From IMG/VR virus record IMGVR_UViG_3300044730_001993, positions 1 through 64,000 of that record: DNA of 64,000 bases. One strand, written 5' to 3'. A program made the position numbers and the translations under genes. This stretch comes from a virus. Numbering within the stretch: position 1 is the first letter of the stretch; each line of letters starts with the position of its first letter. The notes under the pieces are model-generated. The model ran no database searches. It worked only from the letters and a program-made list of their open reading frames with translations, and was not told the origin of the DNA. Positions 22,619-30,396 of this stretch are shown piece after piece.

Positions 22619-22930
22619 ATGATCTACTCCGACGACGCTGTTACCGTTGTGGTCGCAGAAGTGACGGCGATCTACGCCGCGTGGCGCGAGCGCCGCAAGT
22701 TCAACGCTCGGTTGCCCGAGCCGAGCCTCACCGCGACGCTCGTCGCGGAGTACCTGCGCGACGGTGCGATCGGCGGGATGCGCCTCCGCGGGCTCGACGA
22801 CTTGATCGAGAAGCGCCAGCGGCTCGTGGTGCACAACGCGCTGGAAACCGCCGTGCGCCGCGGGCTTCTGGAGCGGAGCAAGGGCGTGGGCCTTCGCGGG
22901 CGCGAGGCCAGCGTCTACGCGCCGAAGTGA
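22619..22930 (+). CDS. Cassette gene, copy 2 of duplicated 103-aa protein
   Basis: 103 aa. Nearly identical to the copy at 21621 in both protein and DNA, about 1 kb away, so the duplication is recent. Differences include VVHNALETAVRRGLLERS here versus an Ala-Met and Cys in copy 1. Confidence 0.7.
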   Translation: MIYSDDAVTVVVAEVTAIYAAWRERRKFNARLPEPSLTATLVAEYLRDGAIGGMRLRGLDDLIEKRQRLVVHNALETAVRRGLLERSKGVGLRGREASVYAPK

Positions 22931-22945
22931 AATCGGCGGGGCGGC

Positions 22946-22974
22946 GTAAGGTCGCCCGTTCTGGCGACGTACAA
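22946..22974 (+). promoter_or_regulatory. Element-type promoter, leader copy 2
   Basis: GTAAGG, 17 bases, GTACAA. It begins 16 bases after the stop of the duplicated gene, as in copy 1. Confidence 0.65.
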
Positions 22975-22984
22975 GTGGCATCGA

Positions 22985-22997
22985 GGGCGACGCGCCC
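22985..22997 (+). promoter_or_regulatory. Leader hairpin, copy 2
   Basis: GGGCG-ACG-CGCCC, followed by GAAGAAGGAACAGGACACC and the GTG at 23018. Confidence 0.6.
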
Positions 22998-23017
22998 CGA
23001 AGAAGGAACAGGACACC

Positions 23018-23287
23018 GTGAACACGAACAGCCGCACGCCCCGCCTCGCTCCCCTCGGGTCGCCCATCGAACTCACCTACGCCCTCATCGGCGACACCTA
23101 CGGCGCAATGCGTCAAGCGACGAGTAGGATCGTTCGTGACGGCACCATCAGCGCATACGTTCCCGAGCACGCCGCACAACTCGCCGCGTGGCTCGACTCG
23201 GACGAGTGCGTGATCCCCGCGAACCTGCGTGCGCTCGGGAGCGCCGCCGTCACCGCCGCGCAAGCGTTCGTGAGCGCGAGCAAGTAA
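23018..23287 (+). CDS. Cassette gene, unknown
   Basis: 89 aa. YALIGDTYGAMRQATSRIVR then HAAQLAAWLDSDECVIPANL. Helical. GTG start after leader copy 2. Not recognised. Confidence 0.6.
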   Translation: MNTNSRTPRLAPLGSPIELTYALIGDTYGAMRQATSRIVRDGTISAYVPEHAAQLAAWLDSDECVIPANLRALGSAAVTAAQAFVSASK

Positions 23288-23301
23288 ATCGGCGGGGCGC
23301 C

Positions 23302-23330
23302 GTAAGGTCGCCGCGAGTCGGAGCGTACAA
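23302..23330 (+). promoter_or_regulatory. Element-type promoter, leader copy 3
   Basis: GTAAGG, 17 bases, GTACAA. Confidence 0.65.
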
Positions 23331-23340
23331 GTGGCATCGA

Positions 23341-23353
23341 GGGCGTGACGCCC
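23341..23353 (+). promoter_or_regulatory. Leader hairpin, copy 3
   Basis: GGGCG-TGA-CGCCC, followed by GAAGAAGGAACAGGACACC and the GTG at 23374. Confidence 0.6.
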
Positions 23354-23373
23354 CGAAGAAGGAACAGGACACC

Positions 23374-23646
23374 GTGGATACCATCACCGCACCCGCATCC
23401 GTCACCGCGATGGTCGAGAAGTTCCAGAGCGATTACGTCGCTCGCAAGGCCGCGAACCGCAAGGCCCGCGAGGCCCACATCCTCGGTGCGTCCGTTTCGT
23501 TCTGCACGCTCCCGAACGGCAGAACGTTCGCTGAGTGCTTCGTCACCGGCAAGACCTACCGCGGTCGGTCCTTCTCCTACTCCGTGCAGGCGTTCGGCGC
23601 GAGCGTCGAAGAATGCCTCCCGCGTATCGCTGCGCAACTCAACTGA
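23374..23646 (+). CDS. Cassette gene, unknown
   Basis: 90 aa. Helical basic N-terminal half (KFQSDYVARKAANRKAREAH) and beta C-terminal half (AECFVTGKTYRGRSFSYSVQ). GTG start after leader copy 3. Confidence 0.6.
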   Translation: MDTITAPASVTAMVEKFQSDYVARKAANRKAREAHILGASVSFCTLPNGRTFAECFVTGKTYRGRSFSYSVQAFGASVEECLPRIAAQLN

Positions 23647-23720
23647 CGCGCGCCCACGGCGCACGCACCCCGCCCCGTAGGCTAGCGCCGCGGGGCTTGC
23701 GGCGTTAGGAGACCCCGCCG

Positions 23721-23942
23721 ATGCACACCGACAAGAACCTCCGCTCCGCAACCGCCGACCTTCTCGCCGCCGCGTGCGACTACAGCGCGCTCGCGCAGCG
23801 CATGGATCGCGGCTACCGCCCGTCGCCGAAAACGGTCGCGCGGGCGCTGCGGCGCCTCACCGACGCCCGTGCGCTGTTCAACGCGGCGCGGGCCGACGGC
23901 CTCGTCGCCACCGCGAAGGCGATGCTCGCGATTCTCACGTAA
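23721..23942 (+). CDS. Small helical protein, unknown
   Basis: 73 aa. TADLLAAACDYSALAQRMDR and ARALRRLTDARALFNAARAD. TTAGGAGA ribosome site upstream. Its stop codon lies inside the -35 box of the next gene's promoter. Confidence 0.6.
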   Translation: MHTDKNLRSATADLLAAACDYSALAQRMDRGYRPSPKTVARALRRLTDARALFNAARADGLVATAKAMLAILT

Positions 23943-23967
23943 GAACAGCCTCGCGAGCGGCGTAGAA
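23939..23967 (+). promoter_or_regulatory. Element-type promoter overlapping a stop codon
   Basis: GTAAGA, 17 bases, GTAGAA, then 8 bases to ATG at 23976. The TAA in the -35 box is the stop of the 73-aa gene. Confidence 0.6.
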
Positions 23968-23975
23968 GGGGCACC

Positions 23976-24581
23976 ATGAACACCACCGAGAAGTTCACGA
24001 AGTCCGTCCGCTCCCCCGCTACGATGCGCGAGGCGAACGACCCCATCGCCTTCGTGAATGCGCTCTTCGAGTCGCGCACGCTGCGCACTGCCGTGGAGCA
24101 GGCGCGCGAGCGCGGGTACAACACGCCCGTGTACCGCGACGGGATGCACTACTCCGTGCTCAACGCGACGTGGACGGACGCCGGTCCCGTGCCCGAGACT
24201 GAGTTCGTCGGCGGCAAAATGTGGTCGATGGCGGACGAGAAGATCGCCCGACGCAACGCCTACAAGGCACTCAAGGCGTGGGGATTTCTCGTCGATGAAG
24301 TCGAGACGTCGGATGGCCCCTGCTGCGTCGCTCGCGCGTGGTTCTCACTCGCCGCGGAGGAGGTCGTGACGCTTGCGCTCACCCTCGTGCGGCAGACGCG
24401 CTCGGCGTCGCGGGCGCTCGATCACGCCGCGTGGGCGTGGCTCGGGTACTCGCGCCGCGACGTGTCGATGGCGCTCTACGACGCCCACTCGCGCGGGTTG
24501 TGCGAGATTTACGAGAGCGGGTCGATCGTGGAGCTCCGCTTCCGCGACGAGAACGGAGCGTTCTTCGACGCGGTGGCGTGA
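23976..24581 (+). CDS. Protein paralogous to the middle of 50664 gene
   Basis: 201 aa. FVNALFESRTLRTAVEQARE, EFVGGKMW, YKALKAWGFLVDEVET, WLGYSRRDVSMALYDAHSRG and YESGSIVELRF each have a counterpart, in the same order, in the 397-aa protein at 50664 (for example FYDALKASRTLREAV and FGMSERDVEMAFYHAHQYR). One copy is a stand-alone gene here; the other is embedded in a tagged protein. The last part may be winged-helix-like. Function unknown. Confidence 0.7.
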   Translation: MNTTEKFTKSVRSPATMREANDPIAFVNALFESRTLRTAVEQARERGYNTPVYRDGMHYSVLNATWTDAGPVPETEFVGGKMWSMADEKIARRNAYKALKAWGFLVDEVETSDGPCCVARAWFSLAAEEVVTLALTLVRQTRSASRALDHAAWAWLGYSRRDVSMALYDAHSRGLCEIYESGSIVELRFRDENGAFFDAVA

Positions 24582-24582
24582 C

Positions 24583-24891
24583 TCACCGCGGGAGTTTCCC
24601 GCGACCGTACTTCGCGCCCGCCGTGCGGAGACTATCGATAAACGACGGGCCGCGCTCGGGGATGTTCTCCATGCGGTACACCTCGCGGTCGAGCGCATTC
24701 AACTGCGCAGCGTACCTCGACACCGAGGGCCAGTCGCGTCGCTCCAGCGCGATCGTGAGCGCCTCGTGGGCGTCGGAGGCTTGCCAGCGAAGGCTCGCGA
24801 GCCGCGATGCGTGCGACGTGACGTTCATCGGGCGCGTGCCGCGCTTGCGCTTCGGGTTGTGCGCCGCGGTGCGCTTCTTCGAGGTTGCCAT
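24583..24891 (-). CDS. Basic tagged helical protein
   Basis: 102 aa. N-terminus KKRTAAHNPKRKRG matches the Asn-Pro form of the tag. The rest is helical (LASLRWQASDAHEALTIALE, RYAAQLNALDREVYRMEN). Own sigma70-like promoter; convergent with 23976. Confidence 0.65.
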   Translation of the reverse strand: MATSKKRTAAHNPKRKRGTRPMNVTSHASRLASLRWQASDAHEALTIALERRDWPSVSRYAAQLNALDREVYRMENIPERGPSFIDSLRTAGAKYGRGKLPR

Positions 24892-24897
24892 GCCGTG

Positions 24898-24926
24898 ACA
24901 CTACACGAACGCAGCACCCCGCGCAA
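24898..24926 (-). promoter_or_regulatory. Sigma70-like promoter, near-leaderless
   Basis: TTGCGC, 17 bases, TAGTGT, then 6 bases to ATG at 24891. Confidence 0.5.
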
Positions 24927-24950
24927 TCGGCGAACAATCGCACACGGGCC

Positions 24951-24979
24951 GTAAGGTCGGCGGCGCTCGATGCGTAGAA
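24951..24979 (+). promoter_or_regulatory. Element-type promoter of the interrupted gene
   Basis: GTAAGG, 17 bases, GTAGAA, then 8 bases to ATG at 24988. The promoter is intact although the gene has an in-frame TAG. Confidence 0.6.
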
Positions 24980-24987
24980 GGGGCACT

Positions 24988-25320
24988 ATGAACGACGACG
25001 CATTCACCCTCGATATGATCGCCGCACTGCGCGAACTCGCGGACTGGAACTAGCGCGAGGAGGCCGAGTGCACGCTGCCTCGCAACACCTCGTTCGGCCT
25101 TCTGCGAGCGCGTGGTCTCGTCGCGACGAACACTACGGTTTGCGTGCACTACCATCGAAGCACGGGTGAGACGACTTCGTTCGTCTCGCTCCGCGCGTGG
25201 CTCACGCCGAAGGGCCGCGCTGCGTGCGAGGCCATCTTCGGGATCACGCCAGTAGCGGACCGTCCCGACGCCGACGCGATACGCGCCGCCGAGCCAGTTT
25301 CCGTCACGAAGAACTACTGA
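24988..25320 (+). pseudogene. Winged-helix-like gene with in-frame TAG at codon 22
   Basis: Reading from ATG at 24988 gives MNDDAFTLDMIAALRELADW and N, then TAG (25051-25053), then an open frame to the TGA at 25318: REEAECTLPRNTSFGLLRAR, GLVATN, then FVSLRAWLTPKGRAACEAIF. The part after the stop matches the other small winged-helix-like proteins (A/L-L-x-x-R-G-L and L-T-x-x-G-R-x-A). No good restart codon follows the TAG. Either a nonsense mutation or amber readthrough. Confidence 0.65.
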
Positions 25321-25333
25321 CGGCGAACGTCCG

Positions 25334-25879
25334 CTAGTGCACCGACTCGGGTGCGTCGCCGCGCTCGATGCGCGCCTTGATCTGCTTGCAGATCGCGGTG
25401 AGCGTGTCGGGCGCGAGCGGCTTCTCGTACGCGCCCATCGCGCTCACTGTCCGCGCTGCACGTTCCAGTTCGTCGGGCATCGCGCCGGTCACGAAGTACA
25501 CCGCGACGCCGCGGGGGAGCGCGTGGGCCACGGTGATGCCGTTGTGCTGCGCGTGGCGGAGGTCGAGGTCGATGATCGCCGCCGCGAAGTCGCCCACGTC
25601 GGCCCGCTGCGCCGCGTACATCGCGTCGTCGGCGGTGCAGCACACGACCGTTTTCGTCCCCGTCTCCTCGCCGACGATCCCCGCGAGTTGCGTCGCGAGA
25701 AACTCGTCGTCTTCCACGATCAGCACACGGGGCTGCGGGTGAAGCGCCTCGATCACGGCGTGCAAGCGCGCGATGCTCTCGGTGAGCGTCCCGATCGCAG
25801 CGTTCTTCGCGTTGAGTGCCCTCGCGTATCGGGCCGCGAGGTCGTCGGTGATGGGGTCGGTTTGTGCGTCGGCGGACAT
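25334..25879 (-). CDS. Response regulator receiver domain (CheY-like)
   Basis: 181 aa. A 45-residue helical N-terminus with heptads (LTESIARLHAVIEAL) precedes a full receiver domain: RVLIVEDDEF (acidic pair 57-58), AAIIDLDL (phospho-acceptor Asp104), YFVTGA (Thr131) and YEKPL (Lys153). There is no output domain, so signalling probably goes through protein contact. Directly downstream of, and touching, a membrane/coiled-coil gene (25880). No histidine kinase is nearby. Confidence 0.85.
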   Translation of the reverse strand: MSADAQTDPITDDLAARYARALNAKNAAIGTLTESIARLHAVIEALHPQPRVLIVEDDEFLATQLAGIVGEETGTKTVVCCTADDAMYAAQRADVGDFAAAIIDLDLRHAQHNGITVAHALPRGVAVYFVTGAMPDELERAARTVSAMGAYEKPLAPDTLTAICKQIKARIERGDAPESVH

Positions 25880-26257
25880 CTAGCGTTTGCCTCTCGGCAA
25901 TGATTCAATTACGCGGGCGGCGCTGTCAAGCGCGGCAATACCCTTAGTGATGCTCTCCATCTCGTCGATGCGCTGCTCGGTGACGCGCGCGAGAGCCTCC
26001 GCATGCGACGTTTGCAAGGCTTGCACAGTCGCCGCATGGGCCGCGTGAATCGCTTGAACTCTATCGCCGTGCTCCTTGTCGCGCGCGTGGATCGCCTCGT
26101 GCAGCGCGGTGTTCTGCCGCGCGTGGTAGACCACCACGCCGATCAGAACCCCGATGACCGCCTTCGATCCGCCCGCGTCGATCACCGCCCACAACGCGGG
26201 TGAGACCTGCGCGAGAAATGGTAGCGCGGGGAGCATGGGCACGAGTGTTTCGAGCAT
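25880..26257 (-). CDS. Membrane protein with coiled coil, partner of receiver gene
   Basis: 125 aa from ATG 26257 (a GTG at 26269 is possible). Hydrophobic N-terminus, then one or two TM segments (SKAVIGVLIGVVVYHARQN) and a long coiled coil (HDKEHGDRVQ-type heptads, then ATVQALQTSHAEALARVTEQ). Shares this membrane-plus-coil design with 46500. It could be an XhlA/holin-type protein or a membrane anchor for the receiver. Confidence 0.62.
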   Translation of the reverse strand: MLETLVPMLPALPFLAQVSPALWAVIDAGGSKAVIGVLIGVVVYHARQNTALHEAIHARDKEHGDRVQAIHAAHAATVQALQTSHAEALARVTEQRIDEMESITKGIAALDSAARVIESLPRGKR

Positions 26258-26326
26258 TACGCGAACCACGATAACACACGCGCGGCGCGGTTGAATAGTG
26301 CGAACGGTGGTCCCGTCTCACCCACC

Positions 26327-26671
26327 ATGCAGCATCAAACTGGCGATTTACACACCGCGGCGCACGACGACAGCGACGTTTCGACCGCCCACCGGCACCA
26401 GAGGATGCCCGACGTGCCGTTCCCGGCGCGCGGGGCGCGACTCTCGCGGCAACTCGCCGCCGCAGCCGCCGTGCGTACGGTGACGCTCGCGGCCCTCCGT
26501 ACGGCGGCACGCGCGCTCCGCACGGTGCAGAAGAACCCGCTCTCGTTTCCGATCGCTACGCGTCTCGAAGCGCAGGGCGAGGTAGACGACTTGCTCGCGA
26601 CGCTCGCCGACCTCGACGATCTCGTGAGCGGCAAGAAGACTCGCGTCGGCGGGCGCGACGTCGATGAATAA
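26327..26671 (+). CDS. Helical basic protein, unknown
   Basis: 114 aa, ATG at 26327. His-rich start (MQHQTGDLHTAAHDDSDVST) then Arg/Ala helices (ARLSRQLAAAAAVRTVTLAA). First gene of the 26327-31232 operon. Not recognised. Confidence 0.55.
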   Translation: MQHQTGDLHTAAHDDSDVSTAHRHQRMPDVPFPARGARLSRQLAAAAAVRTVTLAALRTAARALRTVQKNPLSFPIATRLEAQGEVDDLLATLADLDDLVSGKKTRVGGRDVDE

Positions 26672-27077
26672 AACGCCGCGCCGAACGTCTATACGTGCGA
26701 TGGAACCTCGACACGGCGTACGTTTCACCTCCCCCGAAGGCGCGAGGGTCACCGTTCTGGTTGACGGGGAGTTCCGCGCCAGCGACGTGACCGTGTGCGT
26801 CGGAGGGCGTACGCTCTCCGCGGGCAACGCCACGGTGGAACGGGTCGCCACGCGGCACGGGGCGGTGTTCTCCGAGGCGGTGGCGACGCTCCTCGCGAAG
26901 CACGCTGCGATCGTTCGCGAGGCGTGCGACGGGGCCATGCGCTACGACGGCGCGCTCGTGTGCGACGCGCTCGACGCCGTAGAGTGCGAGGTGAGGGAGA
27001 AGTGCGGCCCCGAGGATCGCGAGGCGTGCGCGCAGATGATCGTCGCCCGTGCGATGATCCCCACGGTGGTGCCGTGA
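26664..27077 (+). CDS. Unknown protein, beta then helical
   Basis: 137 aa; ATG at 26664 overlaps the end of the previous gene. A second ATG at 26700 follows a TATACG box and may be the true start. RVTVLVDGEFRASDVTVCVG then helices with Cys (CDALDAVECEVREKCGPEDR). Confidence 0.6.
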   Translation: MNKTPRRTSIRAMEPRHGVRFTSPEGARVTVLVDGEFRASDVTVCVGGRTLSAGNATVERVATRHGAVFSEAVATLLAKHAAIVREACDGAMRYDGALVCDALDAVECEVREKCGPEDREACAQMIVARAMIPTVVP

Positions 27078-27166
27078 GCGCGATCGTCGAGGGCTTCGGG
27101 TGGCTTCTGATTTCGGTCGGCGTTCTCAGCGCGATTCGCGGGTGGTTCGTCGGAGGCGCGAAGTGA
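27074..27166 (+). CDS. 30-aa single-span membrane peptide
   Basis: VSAIVEGFGWLLISVGVLSA then IRGWFVGGAK. One hydrophobic helix with a short positive tail. Its GTG overlaps the previous stop and its stop overlaps the next GTG, which strongly supports that it is translated. Could modulate a membrane protein or assist lysis; unknown. Confidence 0.6.
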   Translation: MSAIVEGFGWLLISVGVLSAIRGWFVGGAK

Positions 27167-27483
27167 AACGTCCGTCCATCAGCGATTCAAGCGATCCCGA
27201 CGATCGCCACATCTGCGATAACGCCGCCGCGGACTACCGGGATTATGAGTCGCATCTTCGCGACGCGATCCGGCAAGCGACGGAGGCGCTGGCCTTCTGG
27301 CATGAGCACGGCGAACCGATCCCAGGACTCCTCGTGGATGCGCAACGTTCGATCGGTGCAGCTATCGTCAAGGGCGCCTACATCACCGCGCGGGCGCCGT
27401 TCGTTTCCGAAGAGGATCACGCGCGGTTCAAGATGTTCGGCGCGAAGCGCAACGGTCGCAAGGTCGGTGAGGTGGTCAAGTGA
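27163..27483 (+). CDS. Small protein with KRNGRK tail
   Basis: 106 aa from GTG. Acidic N-terminus (ISDSSDPDDRHICDNAAADY), helices, and a C-terminus FGAKRNGRKVGEVVK that carries the basic Asn-Gly tag. Not recognised. Confidence 0.62.
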   Translation: MKRPSISDSSDPDDRHICDNAAADYRDYESHLRDAIRQATEALAFWHEHGEPIPGLLVDAQRSIGAAIVKGAYITARAPFVSEEDHARFKMFGAKRNGRKVGEVVK

Positions 27484-27902
27484 CGGCAAGAAGAATCATC
27501 ACGCCCAACGAGGCGCTGGCGATCGAACTGCGGCATCCGTGCGACCCGGATACGTTCGCCGATCTGGCGTTCACCGTCGCTTCGACCGGCGATGAACTCG
27601 CGAGACTCGACGACGTTCTGCGCTCCGTGGCGCACCACGGCGTCGTGCTCACGCTCGACGACGGATCGACGGTCGTGCGAGGACACCCGTGGATCGATGC
27701 GCCGACCCATGAAGGCTTCTGGTGGATTCTCACCCCCGACGGCAAGCGCGACGTGGTGCGCGTGGCGTTCTTCGGAACGTCGTGTGAGTACGTCGAGATC
27801 AACGACACGCGCGGGCACTTCCATATGCCTCCCGACGGCGCGCGGTGGCAAGCGATCGACACGCCCACCGTCCCGTCCGCGGCAAGCGAGGAGCAGCGAT
27901 GA
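27480..27902 (+). CDS. Unknown protein
   Basis: 140 aa from GTG (GTGA). ITPNEALAIELRHPCDPDTF then a beta region (GVVLTLDDGSTVVRGHPWID, GFWWILTPDGKRDVVRVAFF). Not recognised. Confidence 0.62.
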   Translation: MTARRIITPNEALAIELRHPCDPDTFADLAFTVASTGDELARLDDVLRSVAHHGVVLTLDDGSTVVRGHPWIDAPTHEGFWWILTPDGKRDVVRVAFFGTSCEYVEINDTRGHFHMPPDGARWQAIDTPTVPSAASEEQR

Positions 27903-28645
27903 AGCCCGAAGAACAACTGCGCGAGCGCATCACGGCGGCGCTGCAATCGAGGCACGCGACCGACTCGGTGCGCGTCACGACGAACGTCAACGTACTCTCG
28001 GTGCCAACCGACGCAACGGGCATGGGTACGGCGCTGCGAACGTACCTGTTCCTCGAACGGGCGATGGTCGAACTCGACGGCATCAACCCGAAGGTCGCCG
28101 ACGATCTCCGCGACCGCATGGACACGATCTGGCACGCCCTCACGGAGAGCGAGCGCGCGCTGCTCGACGCCCGCACCGAAGGCGCGTGGAGCGCCTGCGC
28201 CGTGGTGGGTCTCGACCACGATCGGACCACCGTTTCGCACCGGGAGAGCGAACTCGACGCGCTCGTGTCGCTCGCAATCGCGCTCGGCCTCGACGCCGAC
28301 GGCACGGACCCGCGGGCCACGATCGTTACGCTCACGGCCGAGCGTGACGCCGCGGTAGCGCGAGTCGATCGCCTGCGCGCCGACTCCGCCGACTACGAAG
28401 TTCTACTCGGTGACGCGATCGAGGCACTCAGGGCCACGATCGACGAGCGTGACGCTGCTCTCGCCGACGCTGCGGCGCTGCGCCTCGCGGCGCGGGCGTA
28501 CTTCGCCACGATCGACAACGCGCCGCCGTTCGGCGCTGGCGATCGATCGCTGCGCGAGCACGATGCGCAGTGCAAGAAAACCGCACACACGCTCGCCGTT
28601 CTGGCGGGCGCGCGAGTGCCGCAACGGAACGACGAGGAACGATGA
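27899..28645 (+). CDS. Helical / coiled-coil protein, unknown
   Basis: 248 aa from ATG 27899. N-terminal domain (EEQLRERITAALQSRHATDS) followed by a long heptad region (TLTAERDAAVARVDRLRADS, RATIDERDAALADAAALRLA). Resembles structural or scaffold-like phage proteins only in composition. Confidence 0.62.
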   Translation: MKPEEQLRERITAALQSRHATDSVRVTTNVNVLSVPTDATGMGTALRTYLFLERAMVELDGINPKVADDLRDRMDTIWHALTESERALLDARTEGAWSACAVVGLDHDRTTVSHRESELDALVSLAIALGLDADGTDPRATIVTLTAERDAAVARVDRLRADSADYEVLLGDAIEALRATIDERDAALADAAALRLAARAYFATIDNAPPFGAGDRSLREHDAQCKKTAHTLAVLAGARVPQRNDEER

Positions 28646-29211
28646 CGATTCCCCTGAAGATCAAGGCGGTGTGTCTCTCGACCGGCTACGCCGAAGGTCT
28701 GCGATCGACGGTGATGTTCGTGTGGTGGACGGGCAAGCCGTTCACCAGCGCGATCGACGCCGTGCGCTCGCTCGTGGCGGAGTTCCTGCGCGTGTGCGCG
28801 GCCCCGAACACGCCTCGCAAGGCGTGCTGCAACGACGTTCTCGCCGCGAAGCCGAACGCGAAGGCGTGCCCCGACTGCGGAGCGATGCTCACTGGCAAGC
28901 CGCACGATGCCGTGATGACCGACGTTTTCGACTGCGTGTGGCGCACCGACTGCGACGGCTGGTCCGCCGCGACCGACCCGCACATCGTCGACCGTGACGA
29001 AGAGCACGGGATTCTCGGAGGGTGGCGGTTCTTCGTTGGGATGCCCGCCGACTGCGACGTGGTGAACGTCGACAACTTCGACGCGCTCATCCGCGAAGAC
29101 AAGCGCGCCCGCGAGGTGGATTTCACCGTGACGCACGTCGGCAAGCGGGCGACGCGAGCGTCGGCCCGTGGCAAGGTCGCGCCGACCGACGTGGCGGGAG
29201 TGGCGACGTGA
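28642..29211 (+). CDS. Zinc-ribbon-containing protein, unknown
   Basis: 189 aa. Cys-Cys at about residue 62 and ACPDCGAMLTGK near residue 78 form a likely zinc knuckle. Aromatic central part (DVFDCVWRTDCDGWSAATDP, ILGGWRFFVGMPADCD). Basic C-terminus. Not recognised. Confidence 0.62.
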   Translation: MTIPLKIKAVCLSTGYAEGLRSTVMFVWWTGKPFTSAIDAVRSLVAEFLRVCAAPNTPRKACCNDVLAAKPNAKACPDCGAMLTGKPHDAVMTDVFDCVWRTDCDGWSAATDPHIVDRDEEHGILGGWRFFVGMPADCDVVNVDNFDALIREDKRAREVDFTVTHVGKRATRASARGKVAPTDVAGVAT

Positions 29212-29549
29212 CCTTCATCGACGAACAGGAATTCGAGCGGTTCAGCGACTCCGAACGGCTCGCGAAACTCAACCAGTTCGCCGCCGAGAACCGGCGCCTT
29301 CGTCAAATCCTCGACGGCGTTTCGCGCGCGACGAACACGAAGGGCGCGATCGTGGAACTCTTCGGTGCGATCGACCCCGGAGGGCGCGATGCGATCGGCA
29401 TTTTGGTGTGCCGCCCCGACGTTGACGAGGCGGCGTTTATCGAGACGCTCAAGGAGTCGCTCGCCGCCCTGCTCGGCGCGGGCAGCGCCGACGTGACGTA
29501 CGGCCCGACGAGAGTCACGGGCATCGAGGAAGAACGTGGCCCGCAATAA
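29208..29549 (+). CDS. Unknown protein
   Basis: 113 aa from GTG. Helical N-terminus (FERFSDSERLAKLNQFAAEN) and an alpha/beta C-terminal half (AIGILVCRPDVDEAAFIETL). Overlaps the HTH gene by 14 bases. Confidence 0.6.
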   Translation: MTFIDEQEFERFSDSERLAKLNQFAAENRRLRQILDGVSRATNTKGAIVELFGAIDPGGRDAIGILVCRPDVDEAAFIETLKESLAALLGAGSADVTYGPTRVTGIEEERGPQ

Positions 29550-30396
29550 GCACCCCACCGATTCCGACCGTCACGCTTGCGTCGCGGTCGCCGACCTCGC
29601 CGCGACGTGGTGCGGCACCACGCAACTCACCGTCGCCGTTTCCGTGCTGCGCGGCTTCGTGACGGGCGGTCGCACCCGTAAGGACTGCGAACGTGAAACG
29701 CTCGCGATCACCGGCCCGATGGGCTTCGGCCCGTACGGGTTCATCCCCGACGATCAACGGGCGCAGCCCGCAGCGAACGCACTCAAGAATGCTCGCGATG
29801 CGTTTCTGCGCGCGTTCGAGGTGTGTTGCTGCGTGCCGCCCGAGTCGCTCAACGCGAAGGAGTGGGCGAAGATCGAGCGCGCGATTCTCGGTCACGTCGA
29901 GAACACGGGCACCCTCGTCGGGCTCGCGAACGCGATCGACACCGCACGCTCGACGTGGGACGGCGCTTCGTCGTCCGCACTCGTCGTGCGTGGTTCCATG
30001 CCGACGCCGCACTCGACGGAGCACGCGCGGCTCATCCTGCGCGGGCAACTCGTCGAGCGCATGAGGCTGCGACGCAAACTCTCCCCCGAGGCGTTGATCG
30101 TCACGATCAAGGAGGCGGGAGGCGATTTCTCGGTGGGGCAACTCAAGCGCGTCGAGAACGGCACCGCGGCACCGGCAACGGCCCGCAACGACGCGCTCAC
30201 CCGTGCGCTCGGGTGCGAGCCATCGTGGGCCGACGACGTAGAGACGCAGGCTTACGCGCTCGCGGAGAAGTTCGCGGGGCTCGTGGCTCACGTTCGCGGG
30301 GATCGCTGGTTCGCCGACGTAGCGGCGCGTGACGGCGACGACGTGGCGTCGGCGATCACGCTCTGCGCGCTCGTTTCTACGCTGCGTAACTCGTGA
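29536..30396 (+). CDS. XRE-type HTH regulator with N-terminal domain
   Basis: 286 aa from GTG. An N-terminal helical domain (about 1-150, Cys triplet FEVCCCVPPESLNA) of unknown type precedes an HTH at about 172-232: LRGQLVERMRLRRKLSPEAL, then GDFSVGQLKRVENGTAAPAT with the S-x-x-x-L-x-x-x-E-x-G signature. The C-terminal 50 residues are helical. Probably controls this operon or nearby genes. Confidence 0.72.
   Translation: MARNKHPTDSDRHACVAVADLAATWCGTTQLTVAVSVLRGFVTGGRTRKDCERETLAITGPMGFGPYGFIPDDQRAQPAANALKNARDAFLRAFEVCCCVPPESLNAKEWAKIERAILGHVENTGTLVGLANAIDTARSTWDGASSSALVVRGSMPTPHSTEHARLILRGQLVERMRLRRKLSPEALIVTIKEAGGDFSVGQLKRVENGTAAPATARNDALTRALGCEPSWADDVETQAYALAEKFAGLVAHVRGDRWFADVAARDGDDVASAITLCALVSTLRNS

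Noticed and set aside
24988-25320. General reassignment of TAG
   Set aside because: Only one gene shows an in-frame TAG, and many genes end in TAG (for example 1807, 4395-3898 run, 14100), so TAG is normally a stop.
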